Shown: piece by piece, positions 1 through 5,842 of the stretch
How the letters are laid out: each line of letters begins with the position of its first letter
Position numbering within the stretch: position 1 is the stretch's first letter
Source of the DNA: Pseudomonadota bacterium
GTDB taxonomy: Bacteria; Pseudomonadota; Gammaproteobacteria; Xanthomonadales; Xanthomonadaceae
Assembly: GCA_023423235.1 (NCBI GenBank)
Contig: JAFAFY010000291.1
Coordinates: forward strand, 1-5,955
Direction of reading: 5' to 3'
Length of the DNA: 5,955 nucleotides
Translations under genes and position numbers: made by a program
The notes under the pieces: generated by a model
What the model was told of the DNA's origin: nothing
Seen by the model: the letters and a program-made list of their open reading frames with translations, nothing else
Database searches by the model: none

Positions 1-186
1 GATGCGCACGCCGTCCTGTTCGGTGACGCTGTCACCGGGCTGCTCGTCTCGGGCCAAATCGACCACATAACCCCAGCCAGAACAACCGGTGCGGGTAACG
101 CCGAAGCGGATGCCCAGGGCATCCGGACTGGAGGCAAGGAAACGGCGGGCGCGTTCGAGGGCGGCGGGGGCAAGTGCAATGGCCAT
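1..186 (-). CDS. IscA/HesB-family iron-sulfur cluster assembly protein, N-terminal part (runs off the left edge)
   Basis: Reading leftward from the ATG at 186-184 gives 62 codons before the window ends. The protein starts MAIALAPAALERARRFLASS, then a beta-rich stretch GIRFGVTRTGCSGWGYVVDL (residues 25-44). This is the A-type carrier (IscA/ErpA/SufA) signature G-[LI]-R-x-G-V-x-x-x-G-C-S-G. Cys35 corresponds to the first cluster-binding cysteine of that family. The C-terminal C-x-C pair expected near residue 100 lies outside the window, so function cannot be confirmed. Family members bind Fe-S clusters or iron in the cytoplasm and pass them to apoproteins. It is divergent from asnS. Trp38 stands where many IscA proteins have Met, so it may be one of the less characterised paralogues rather than IscA itself. 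No Shine-Dalgarno lies before the ATG; see the -10 candidate at 194-199. Confidence 0.85.
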   Translation of the reverse strand, partial: MAIALAPAALERARRFLASSPDALGIRFGVTRTGCSGWGYVVDLARDEQPGDSVTEQDGVRI

Positions 187-193
187 GGTGGGC

Positions 194-199
194 AGTGTA
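194..199 (-). promoter_or_regulatory. Candidate -10 element for a leaderless transcript of the IscA-like gene
   Basis: On the minus strand TACACT (4 of 6 to TATAAT) is followed by seven bases, GCCCACC, and then the ATG. Transcription starting about seven bases after a -10 box would begin at or next to the ATG, giving little or no 5' leader. This agrees with the absence of a Shine-Dalgarno. No good -35 hexamer is visible 16-18 bases upstream. The same spacing and nearly the same spacer occur before can. Confidence 0.35.
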
Positions 200-254
200 A
201 CCCCGCAAGGCGGAGCGGCGGCTGACCGGGCGGCGCTGCGGTCGCGCTGTCCGG

Positions 255-260
255 TAGACT
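255..260 (+). promoter_or_regulatory. Candidate -10 element for asnS
   Basis: TAGACT resembles TATAAT at 4 of 6 positions and is the best -10-like hexamer in the spacer upstream of asnS. A start about seven bases downstream would give a leader of roughly 36 bases carrying the AGGA Shine-Dalgarno at 292-295. No convincing -35 box is seen in the GC-rich sequence before it. If correct, it rules out the in-frame GTG at 261, which would lie upstream of the transcription start. Confidence 0.3.
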
Positions 261-302
261 GTGGCGCTTCGCGTTACCGGTTCGGATTCCCAGGATTCAG
301 GC

Positions 303-1700
<1,398 letters not shown>

Positions 1701-1709
1701 AGGGCGGGT

Positions 1710-1817
1710 ATTCGGGATAGGGGATTGGGGATTCGAAAGAGCGGAGCACCATCGCGTCACGTATACCGACCGGAGTAAGGCCGTGCTGTTTCGAATCACC
1801 AATCACCAATCACCAAT
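1710..1817. repeat. Inverted pair of heptad-repeat arrays (intergenic element)
   Basis: Left arm 1710-1738 consists of four consecutive heptads of the ATTCGGG/ATTGGGG type ending ATTCGAAA. Right arm 1789-1817, read on the opposite strand, consists of three ATTGGTG heptads and the same ATTCGAAA ending. The arms pair over 29 positions with 24 matches; the inner nine or so base pairs around TTCGAA are perfect. The enclosed 50 bases contain a further 5-bp pairing, AGCAC 1745-1749 with GTGCT 1783-1787. The whole could fold into a long hairpin in RNA. There is no T-run after it, so it is not a standard intrinsic terminator, though it could protect the asnS mRNA 3' end. Heptads of this kind recur between genes in xanthomonad chromosomes (general recollection, not a search). 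Confidence 0.8.
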
Positions 1818-1833
1818 CACGGTCACGCAGTGA
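1783..1833 (+). CDS. Possible 16-residue leader peptide, translationally coupled to the next gene
   Basis: GTG at 1783 lies seven bases after GGAG (1772-1775), a good Shine-Dalgarno position. The frame runs 16 codons, MLFRITNHQSPITVTQ, through the heptad array to TGA at 1831-1833, which overlaps the GTG start of the membrane-protein gene at 1830-1832 (GTGA). The membrane-protein start has no Shine-Dalgarno of its own, so ribosomes terminating here could re-initiate there. Most of the peptide is simply translated repeat, so peptide function is doubtful; the role would be coupling. Seen: the signal, the frame and the overlap. Inferred: that it is translated. Confidence 0.35.
   Translation: MLFRITNHQSPITVTQ
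1794..1820 (+). repeat. Tandem heptad repeat (AATCACC), nearly four copies
   Basis: Three exact copies of AATCACC (1794-1800, 1801-1807, 1808-1814) plus a six-base partial copy (1815-1820). It forms the right arm of the inverted element and ends nine bases before the GTG of the next gene. Short perfect tandem arrays like this tend to vary in copy number by slippage; because seven is not a multiple of three, each change would shift the frame of the leader ORF that crosses it. Confidence 0.9.
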
Positions 1834-2132
1834 CGCTTTTCCTCGCCCTGTGCTTCTTCGGCGTCGCCATCGGCGGGGCCACCGCGTTCGTGATCTTCTG
1901 GCCGCTGTCGCTGGTGCACCTGCGCGACCGCCACCCGGCGGTACGCGAGCGCCTCGGCGACAACGCCTTCCTGCGCCCCGGCGCGCTGCGCTGGCTGCTG
2001 GCCGGCGGCTACCGCGAAGTCCACGACCGCCAGTTCACCGGCCTGGCCACGCCGGCGCGAATCGCGTTGATCGTGATCCTGGGCGCGCTCACCGCCTGCG
2101 CAGTGCTGTGGCTGTGGTCGCTGGCGCCATGA
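1830..2132 (+). CDS. Small two-helix inner-membrane protein, UspB-like in layout
   Basis: A 100-residue protein not recognised with certainty. A hydrophobic helix spans about residues 3-26, followed by a basic loop (about 30-75, including LRDRHPAVRERL and YREVHDRQF) and a second helix at about 76-97 ending LWLWSLAP. By the positive-inside rule the loop would be cytoplasmic and both ends periplasmic. Length, the LR-x-x-x-P after helix 1 and the YR-x-x-H-D-x-x-F before helix 2 recall enterobacterial UspB (YRDHHDDEF there); this is a comparison from memory and could be convergent. The GTG start is the first start codon after the in-frame stop at 1776-1778 and has no Shine-Dalgarno, so expression may depend on the upstream leader ORF. 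The next gene follows after 16 bases, suggesting an operon. Confidence 0.75.
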   Translation: MTLFLALCFFGVAIGGATAFVIFWPLSLVHLRDRHPAVRERLGDNAFLRPGALRWLLAGGYREVHDRQFTGLATPARIALIVILGALTACAVLWLWSLAP

Positions 2133-2148
2133 CCTGGAGGAATCCGCA

Positions 2149-2448
2149 ATGACACAGGACCAGTGGTGGCTGGCGATGCTCGGCCGCACCGTGGTGTGGG
2201 CGCGTCTGCGCGTGCTGGAGGCCGGCACCGCCGAGGTGTTCGACAGCGACGGCAACACCCTGCCCTACGACAGCGAGGACACCGCGCGCGGCATGCTGCT
2301 CGACGCCGATTTCGTGGCCTTCGACGGCCTGGACGAGGACGACGCGCTGGAGCGCGGCTTCCGCCTCGACGAACTCGCGCCGCCGCAGGCCGACGACGAT
2401 GCGCAGCTGCGCCCGCGCATGGTGCAATCGCTCGGCGCGCGCGCCTGA
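2149..2448 (+). CDS. Acidic 99-residue protein of unknown function
   Basis: I do not recognise the family. The ATG follows a strong Shine-Dalgarno, GGAGG at 2136-2140, eight bases away, and lies 16 bases after the stop of the membrane-protein gene, so co-transcription is likely. The protein has 21 Asp/Glu, nine Arg and no Lys, His or Cys. It opens with a Trp-rich segment, QWWLAMLGRTVVWARLRVLE (residues 5-24), then alternating hydrophobic/acidic stretches such as DSDGNTLPYDSEDTARGMLL (32-51) and a very acidic run DGLDEDDALERGFRLDEL (59-76). No signal peptide or transmembrane helix is apparent, so it is probably cytoplasmic. The pattern suggests a small beta-strand plus helix fold, possibly a partner-binding protein, but nothing in the sequence defines a role. 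Confidence 0.85.
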   Translation: MTQDQWWLAMLGRTVVWARLRVLEAGTAEVFDSDGNTLPYDSEDTARGMLLDADFVAFDGLDEDDALERGFRLDELAPPQADDDAQLRPRMVQSLGARA

Positions 2449-2479
2449 GCCTGCGCGCCCGAGACCAGACAGCAGCGCG

Positions 2480-3097
2480 ATGTACACGCCTCGTGCCTTC
2501 GTCGTCGATGACCTGCAGGCGCTAGATGCACTGTTCGCGCGCGATGCCTTCGTCACGCTGGTCACGACCGACGCCGACGGCATGCCGCTCGCCAGCCATC
2601 TGCCGGTGCTGTACCGGCGCGATGGCGAGACGCTCCGTATCGAAGGCCATTGGGCGCGACCGAACCCGCAGGCAGCACACGCCGGTCCAGCGCTGCTGAT
2701 CGTGCACGGACCGCATGCCTACGTATCGCCGGGCTGGTACCCAGACAAAGAGGCGGCCGCGCGCGTGCCCACCTGGAACTACGCCACCGCGCATCTGCGG
2801 GGCCGGCTTGAACGCTTCGACGACCAAGCCGCATTGGCCGATCTGGTGGCGCGCACCAGCGATGTCTTCGAGGCACGCGCCGGCGGCGACTGGCGCTTCG
2901 AGCCCGACGATGATCGCCAGCGCCGGCAACTGGGCGGCATTGTCGGTTTCCGCTTCCATGTCGATGCGGTCGAAATCAAGCACAAGCTCAACCAGAACCA
3001 CCCCGCCGCCAATCGCCGCGCGGTGGCCGATGCGCTGTCCGCCGGTGACACGCAGGCAAGCGAGATCGCCGCGATGATGCGCGCGATCGATTCCTGA
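2480..3097 (+). CDS. paiB: PaiB-family FMN-binding protein / putative negative transcriptional regulator
   Basis: At 205 residues it matches Bacillus subtilis PaiB (about 207). It begins MYTPRAF, like the MYxPxxF start of the family, then follows a split-barrel flavin-binding fold related to pyridoxamine-phosphate oxidases. Family signatures are clear: LPVLY (41-45), YVSPGWYPDK (81-90), VPTWNYATAHLRG (97-108+) and near the C-terminus KHKLNQNHP (167-175). PaiB was described in Bacillus as a repressor of protease and sporulation genes acting with the acetyltransferase PaiA; in most proteobacteria its role is untested and it may be an FMN- or haem-binding enzyme. No paiA neighbour is present. 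The frame is open back to 2399, but the MYTP start fits the family and avoids overlap with the preceding gene. The Shine-Dalgarno is weak. Codons such as CTA, GTA and AAA make it slightly less GC-biased than its neighbours. Confidence 0.93.
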   Translation: MYTPRAFVVDDLQALDALFARDAFVTLVTTDADGMPLASHLPVLYRRDGETLRIEGHWARPNPQAAHAGPALLIVHGPHAYVSPGWYPDKEAAARVPTWNYATAHLRGRLERFDDQAALADLVARTSDVFEARAGGDWRFEPDDDRQRRQLGGIVGFRFHVDAVEIKHKLNQNHPAANRRAVADALSAGDTQASEIAAMMRAIDS

Positions 3098-3118
3098 TTC
3101 CGCTCCGGAGCCCCCAGC

Positions 3119-3904
3119 ATGGACCTTGATCTCACTGGCCGTCACGCCCTGGTCTGCGGCGCTTCGGAAGGCATCGGCCGCGCCGCGGCGCACGAACTCG
3201 CGCTGCTCGGCGCCTCGGTCACGGTCCTGGCGCGGCGCGCGGATGCGCTGCAGGCGGTGGCCGATGCGCTGCCCAGGCCACAAGGCCAGGCGCATTGGGT
3301 GCTGGCGGCGGACATGGCTGAACTCGCCCAGTTGCAGGCGAAGGTCGAGGCGCACGTCGCCGCGCATCCGGCGCAGATCCTGGTCAACAACACCGGCGGC
3401 CCGCCCGGCGGCCCCGTCAGTACCGCGTCCCTCGATGCCTTCAGCGCGGCTTTCAAGCGCCATCTTCTGGCCGGCCAGGTGCTGGTGCAGGCGCTGCTGC
3501 CGGCCATGCGCCAGGCGCATTGGGGCCGCATCGTCAACGTCGTCTCCACCTCGGTGCGCGAGCCGATCCCCGGGCTCGGCGTCTCCAATACCGTGCGCGG
3601 CGCGGTCGCCGGCTGGGCCAAGACCCTGTCGAAGGAGCTCGGCCCCGACAACATCACCGTCAACAACGTGCTGCCGGGCTATACCGAAACCGGCCGCGCC
3701 GAGCAGATCGTCCGCGACCGCGTGGCCGCGACCGGCAAGCCGGCCGAGGCGATCCTCGCGGGCATGCGCGCCACCGTGCCGCTCGGGCGTTTCGCGGACC
3801 CGGCCGAGACCGGCGCAGTCATCGCCTTCCTGTGCTCACCGGCCGCCGGCTACATCACCGGTGTCAGCCTGCCGGTCGACGGCGGGCGCATGGCCTCGAT
3901 CTGA
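3119..3904 (+). CDS. SDR-family protein with non-canonical active site (FabG-like fold)
   Basis: The 261 residues fit the classical short-chain dehydrogenase/reductase size. GGAG at 3107-3110 lies eight bases before the ATG. The N-terminal Rossmann fold carries CGASEGIG (13-20) in place of TGxxxGIG, with ARR at 38-40 after beta-2, which would suit NADP(H). NNTGGPPGG (90-98) replaces the usual NNAG, and the C-terminus has the normal YITGVSLPVDGG. The catalytic tetrad is largely missing: alignment puts His115 at the Asn position, Ser near 143, Ser156 where the Tyr should be and Arg160 where the Lys should be (SNTVRGAVAGWAKTL). A conserved FabG-like SDR subgroup lacking the YxxxK dyad is known, so this is probably a family trait rather than decay. 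Substrate unknown. It lies 21 bases after paiB, probably in the same transcript. Confidence 0.94.
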   Translation: MDLDLTGRHALVCGASEGIGRAAAHELALLGASVTVLARRADALQAVADALPRPQGQAHWVLAADMAELAQLQAKVEAHVAAHPAQILVNNTGGPPGGPVSTASLDAFSAAFKRHLLAGQVLVQALLPAMRQAHWGRIVNVVSTSVREPIPGLGVSNTVRGAVAGWAKTLSKELGPDNITVNNVLPGYTETGRAEQIVRDRVAATGKPAEAILAGMRATVPLGRFADPAETGAVIAFLCSPAAGYITGVSLPVDGGRMASI

Positions 3905-3942
3905 GCGCCGCGCGCCGCTGCACACGCGCGCAACCCGCCCTC

Positions 3943-3951
3943 TGGAATAAT
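3943..3951 (+). promoter_or_regulatory. Candidate extended -10 promoter for can, leaderless start
   Basis: TGGAATAAT reads as an extended -10 (TG, one base, then AATAAT, 5 of 6 to TATAAT). The ATG of can is seven bases later, after GCCCGCC, so transcription would start at or beside the A of the ATG. It is the most A/T-rich patch in this GC-rich spacer. No clear -35 hexamer is seen, which an extended -10 can tolerate. It would let can and the downstream catabolic genes be transcribed separately from paiB and the SDR gene. Confidence 0.45.
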
Positions 3952-3958
3952 GCCCGCC

Positions 3959-4624
3959 ATGAAGACCGATCTTGACACCCTGCTGCAGCGCAACCGCGCG
4001 TGGTCCGACCGCGTGCGCGAGGAAGACCCGACCTTCTTCGACCGCCTCTCGCGCCAGCAGTCGCCCAAGTACCTGTGGATCGGCTGCTCGGACTCGCGGG
4101 TGCCGGCCAACCAGATCATCGGCATGGACCCGGGCGAGGTGTTCGTGCACCGCAACGTCGCCAACCTGGTCATCCATACCGATCTGAACGCGCTCAGCGC
4201 GATCCAGTTCGCGGTCGACCTGCTCAAGGTCGAGGACATCCTGGTCGTCGGCCACTACGGCTGCAGCGGCGTGCACGCCAGCCTGACCGACACCCGCGTG
4301 GGCCTGGCCGACAACTGGCTGCGGCACGTCGGCGACATCGCCACCAAGCACGCGCCCTACCTCGCCCAGGTACCGACCGAACACCTGCGCCACGCACGCC
4401 TGTGCGAGCTCAACGTCATCGAACAGGTGGCCAACGTCTGCCGCACCACCGTGGTCCAGGATGCCTGGGCGCGCGGCCAGAAACTCGGCGTGCACGGCTG
4501 GGTCTACAGCCTGCGCGACGGCCGCGTGCGGCCGATGGCGATCGACATCTTCAGCGCCGACGACGTCGAGCCGGCCTACCAGGCCGCGATCGCCGGCATG
4601 CCGACCACGCAACCGCGCGACTGA
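3959..4624 (+). CDS. can: Beta-class carbonic anhydrase
   Basis: Cytoplasmic zinc enzyme interconverting CO2 and bicarbonate, 221 residues, close to Escherichia coli Can (YadF, 220). MKTDLDTLLQRNRAWS matches the E. coli start MKDIDTLISNNALWS. Zinc ligands Cys43, His99 and Cys102 and the Asp45-Arg47 pair appear in CSDSRVPA (43-50) and GHYGCSG (98-104). FVHRNVANLVIHTDLN (62-77) is almost identical to E. coli. Trp40, Arg65 and Tyr183 correspond to the residues forming the non-catalytic bicarbonate site of type II beta enzymes, so bicarbonate/pH control is likely. An in-frame ATG at 3950 was rejected because it lies inside the -10-like sequence and adds residues absent from the family. No good Shine-Dalgarno is present, as expected for a leaderless message. 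The RidA gene starts 16 bases after the stop. Confidence 0.97.
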   Translation: MKTDLDTLLQRNRAWSDRVREEDPTFFDRLSRQQSPKYLWIGCSDSRVPANQIIGMDPGEVFVHRNVANLVIHTDLNALSAIQFAVDLLKVEDILVVGHYGCSGVHASLTDTRVGLADNWLRHVGDIATKHAPYLAQVPTEHLRHARLCELNVIEQVANVCRTTVVQDAWARGQKLGVHGWVYSLRDGRVRPMAIDIFSADDVEPAYQAAIAGMPTTQPRD

Positions 4625-4640
4625 GCCCCGGGAGGCCGCG

Positions 4641-5297
4641 ATGTCCGACACCATCCGCGCCACCGCCGCACCGCCTCCCGTCGGCAACTACCCGCATGCG
4701 CGCCGGGTTGGCGAGCTGCTGCTGCTCTCGGGCATCGGCCCGCGCGACCCGGCGACCAATGCCGTGCCCGGCAACGTCACCGGCGCCGACGGCGCGCTGC
4801 TCGCGCACGATATCGTCGCCCAGACCCATGCCGTGCTGGCCAACGTGCGCGCGGTGCTGGAGGCCAGCGGTGCGCGCTGGGAGGACCTGGTCGACGTGAC
4901 CGTCTACCTGACCGACATGGCCGGCGATTTCGCCGGCTACAACGCGGTCTGGGCCGAATACTTCCCCGACCCGGCCACCGCGCCGTGCCGGACCACGCTG
5001 GGCATCAGCGCCCTGCCGACGCCGATCGCGATCGAGTTGAAATGCATCGCGGCCGCCGGCCGCGAACCGGCGTCCCTCGCCCGCCCCGCGGAAGATGCGG
5101 GGACGGTCGGCGGAACCAGCGATGGGGCACGGGCAGCTTCCAGCGCGCCCGCACTGGACGCGCGCGGCTTTGCCGCGTCGGATGCGCCCCCATCCGCCCT
5201 TCGGGCACCTTCCCCCGCGAGCGGGGGAAGAGACGTGTCCCAGCCCGCGACGCAGGACGCGTCCCAGCCAGCGACGCAGCAGGAGACCCCGCGATGA
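4641..5297 (+). CDS. RidA/YjgF-family protein, probable 2-aminomuconate deaminase, with unusual C-terminal tail
   Basis: Residues 1-140 are a complete RidA-fold domain. APPPVGNYPHARRVGELLLLSGIGPRDP (10-37) is characteristic of the 2-aminomuconate deaminase branch; Arg117 (in PCRTTLG) and Glu132 (in IELKCIA) match the carboxylate-binding Arg and active-site Glu of RidA proteins. In the kynurenine/3-hydroxyanthranilate route the enzyme releases ammonium from 2-aminomuconate to give 4-oxalocrotonate. Its neighbour, 3-hydroxyanthranilate dioxygenase, supports that role over general enamine/imine deaminase activity. GGGAGG (4630-4635) precedes the ATG by five bases. Oddity: known relatives end near residue 140-145, but here the frame continues about 78 residues through low-complexity Ala/Ser/Pro/Gln sequence made from hairpin-rich repeat DNA and a 24-bp duplication, and overlaps the next start (ATGA). 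The tail looks like translated spacer and is probably disordered. Confidence 0.92.
   Translation: MSDTIRATAAPPPVGNYPHARRVGELLLLSGIGPRDPATNAVPGNVTGADGALLAHDIVAQTHAVLANVRAVLEASGARWEDLVDVTVYLTDMAGDFAGYNAVWAEYFPDPATAPCRTTLGISALPTPIAIELKCIAAAGREPASLARPAEDAGTVGGTSDGARAASSAPALDARGFAASDAPPSALRAPSPASGGRDVSQPATQDASQPATQQETPR
5048..5230. repeat. Cluster of inverted repeats inside the RidA tail (REP-like composite element)
   Basis: Six perfect inverted repeats occur in this stretch: 5048-5064 (7-bp arms, loop GCC), 5084-5102 (6-bp arms), 5163-5177 (CGCGGC, loop TTT), 5180-5195 (GGATG/CATCC), 5196-5206 (GCCC, TTC, GGGC) and 5209-5230 (10-bp arms CTTCCCCCGC and GCGGGGGAAG with a 2-base centre). The last four are head to tail from 5163 to 5230. 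The unit resembles the CATCCGCCCTTCGGGCACCTTC-type intergenic repeats found in many GC-rich proteobacteria, from memory. GC-rich sequence yields short hairpins by chance, so only the 5209-5230 arm and the tight packing are strong evidence. No T-run follows, so it is not an intrinsic terminator. Confidence 0.65.
5232..5279 (+). repeat. 24-bp tandem duplication in the RidA tail
   Basis: 5232-5255 and 5256-5279 are adjacent 24-base copies with 22 identical positions (differences at 5236/5260 and 5246/5270). The duplication is in frame and encodes DVSQPATQ then DASQPATQ (RidA residues 198-213). It follows directly on the 5209-5230 hairpin and ends just before the Shine-Dalgarno of the dioxygenase gene (AGGAG, 5281-5285). 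Confidence 0.92.
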
Positions 5298-5842
5298 TCC
5301 CCGGACCGCTGAACTTCCAGAAGTGGATCGACGAACACCGCCACCTGCTCAAGCCGCCGGTCGGCAACAAGTGCATCTACGACGGCGACTTCATCGTCAT
5401 GGTGGTCGGCGGCCCCAATGCGCGCACCGACTACCACTGGGAGGAAGGCCCCGAGTGGTTCCACCAGCTCGAAGGCGAGATGGTGCTGCGCATCCAGGAG
5501 GACGGCCGGCCGCGCGACATTCCGATCCGCGCCGGCGAGACCTTCCTGCTGCCGCCGCGCGTCCCGCATTCGCCGCAGCGCGGCCCCGACTCCATCGGCC
5601 TGGTGGTCGAGCGCCGGCGCCTGCCGCACGAGGACGACGGCCTGCTGTGGTTCTGCGAGCGCTGCAACCACAAGCTGTTCGAGCAGTATTTCCATCTGCA
5701 CGACATCGAGCAGGATTTCCCGCCGGTGTTCGACCGTTTCTACGGCTCGGTCGAACACCGCACCTGCGACGCCTGCGGGCATCTGAATCCGCGCCCGCCC
5801 CGCTACGAGGCCGATCCCGACTCGCTGGCCGATATCACCTGA
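5294..5842 (+). CDS. nbaC: 3-hydroxyanthranilate 3,4-dioxygenase
   Basis: Cytoplasmic cupin dioxygenase that opens 3-hydroxyanthranilate with O2 to 2-amino-3-carboxymuconate semialdehyde, in tryptophan/kynurenine breakdown. The 182 residues slightly exceed the Cupriavidus enzyme (174). FNFQKWIDEHRHLLKPPVGN-like start, the catalytic iron ligands His48, Glu54 and His92, and substrate-binding Arg44, Arg96 and Glu106 are all present in the expected order (RTDYH, EWFHQLEGE, LLPPRVPHSPQR, VVERRR). Two CxxC pairs, Cys121/Cys124 and Cys158/Cys161, form the rubredoxin-like second iron site of bacterial homologues. ATG was chosen because AGGAG (5281-5285) lies eight bases upstream and MIPGPLNF fits the family; it overlaps the RidA stop as ATGA, indicating translational coupling. 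The frame stays open upstream to 4985 but that sequence is RidA in another frame. Other kynurenine-pathway genes are expected to the right. Confidence 0.97.
   Translation: MIPGPLNFQKWIDEHRHLLKPPVGNKCIYDGDFIVMVVGGPNARTDYHWEEGPEWFHQLEGEMVLRIQEDGRPRDIPIRAGETFLLPPRVPHSPQRGPDSIGLVVERRRLPHEDDGLLWFCERCNHKLFEQYFHLHDIEQDFPPVFDRFYGSVEHRTCDACGHLNPRPPRYEADPDSLADIT

Noticed and set aside
261..302. Possible 14-residue N-terminal extension of AsnRS from a GTG
   Set aside because: It abuts the likely -10 element, has no Shine-Dalgarno, and the ATG at 303 has AGGA at good spacing and matches the family N-terminus.
1794..1820. Short repeats as a CRISPR array
   Set aside because: Units are seven bases, contiguous and without spacers; no cas genes are nearby.
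2399..2479. Upstream extension of the PaiB frame by 27 codons
   Set aside because: It overlaps the preceding gene and is Arg/Ala-rich out-of-frame sequence; the family normally begins MYxPxxF, as at 2480.
3905..3942. GC-rich spacer after the SDR gene as a terminator
   Set aside because: It contains short GCGCG self-complementary runs but no defined stem followed by T residues.
5209..5230. Strong GC hairpin as a rho-independent terminator after the RidA domain
   Set aside because: No T-run follows; the next bases are AGACGTGTCC, and the reading frame and downstream Shine-Dalgarno continue, so termination here is unlikely.
4985..5293. Upstream extension of the dioxygenase frame (giving a 285-residue protein)
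   Set aside because: This stretch is RidA coding sequence in another frame; the family begins about 48 residues before the first iron ligand, as with the ATG at 5294.
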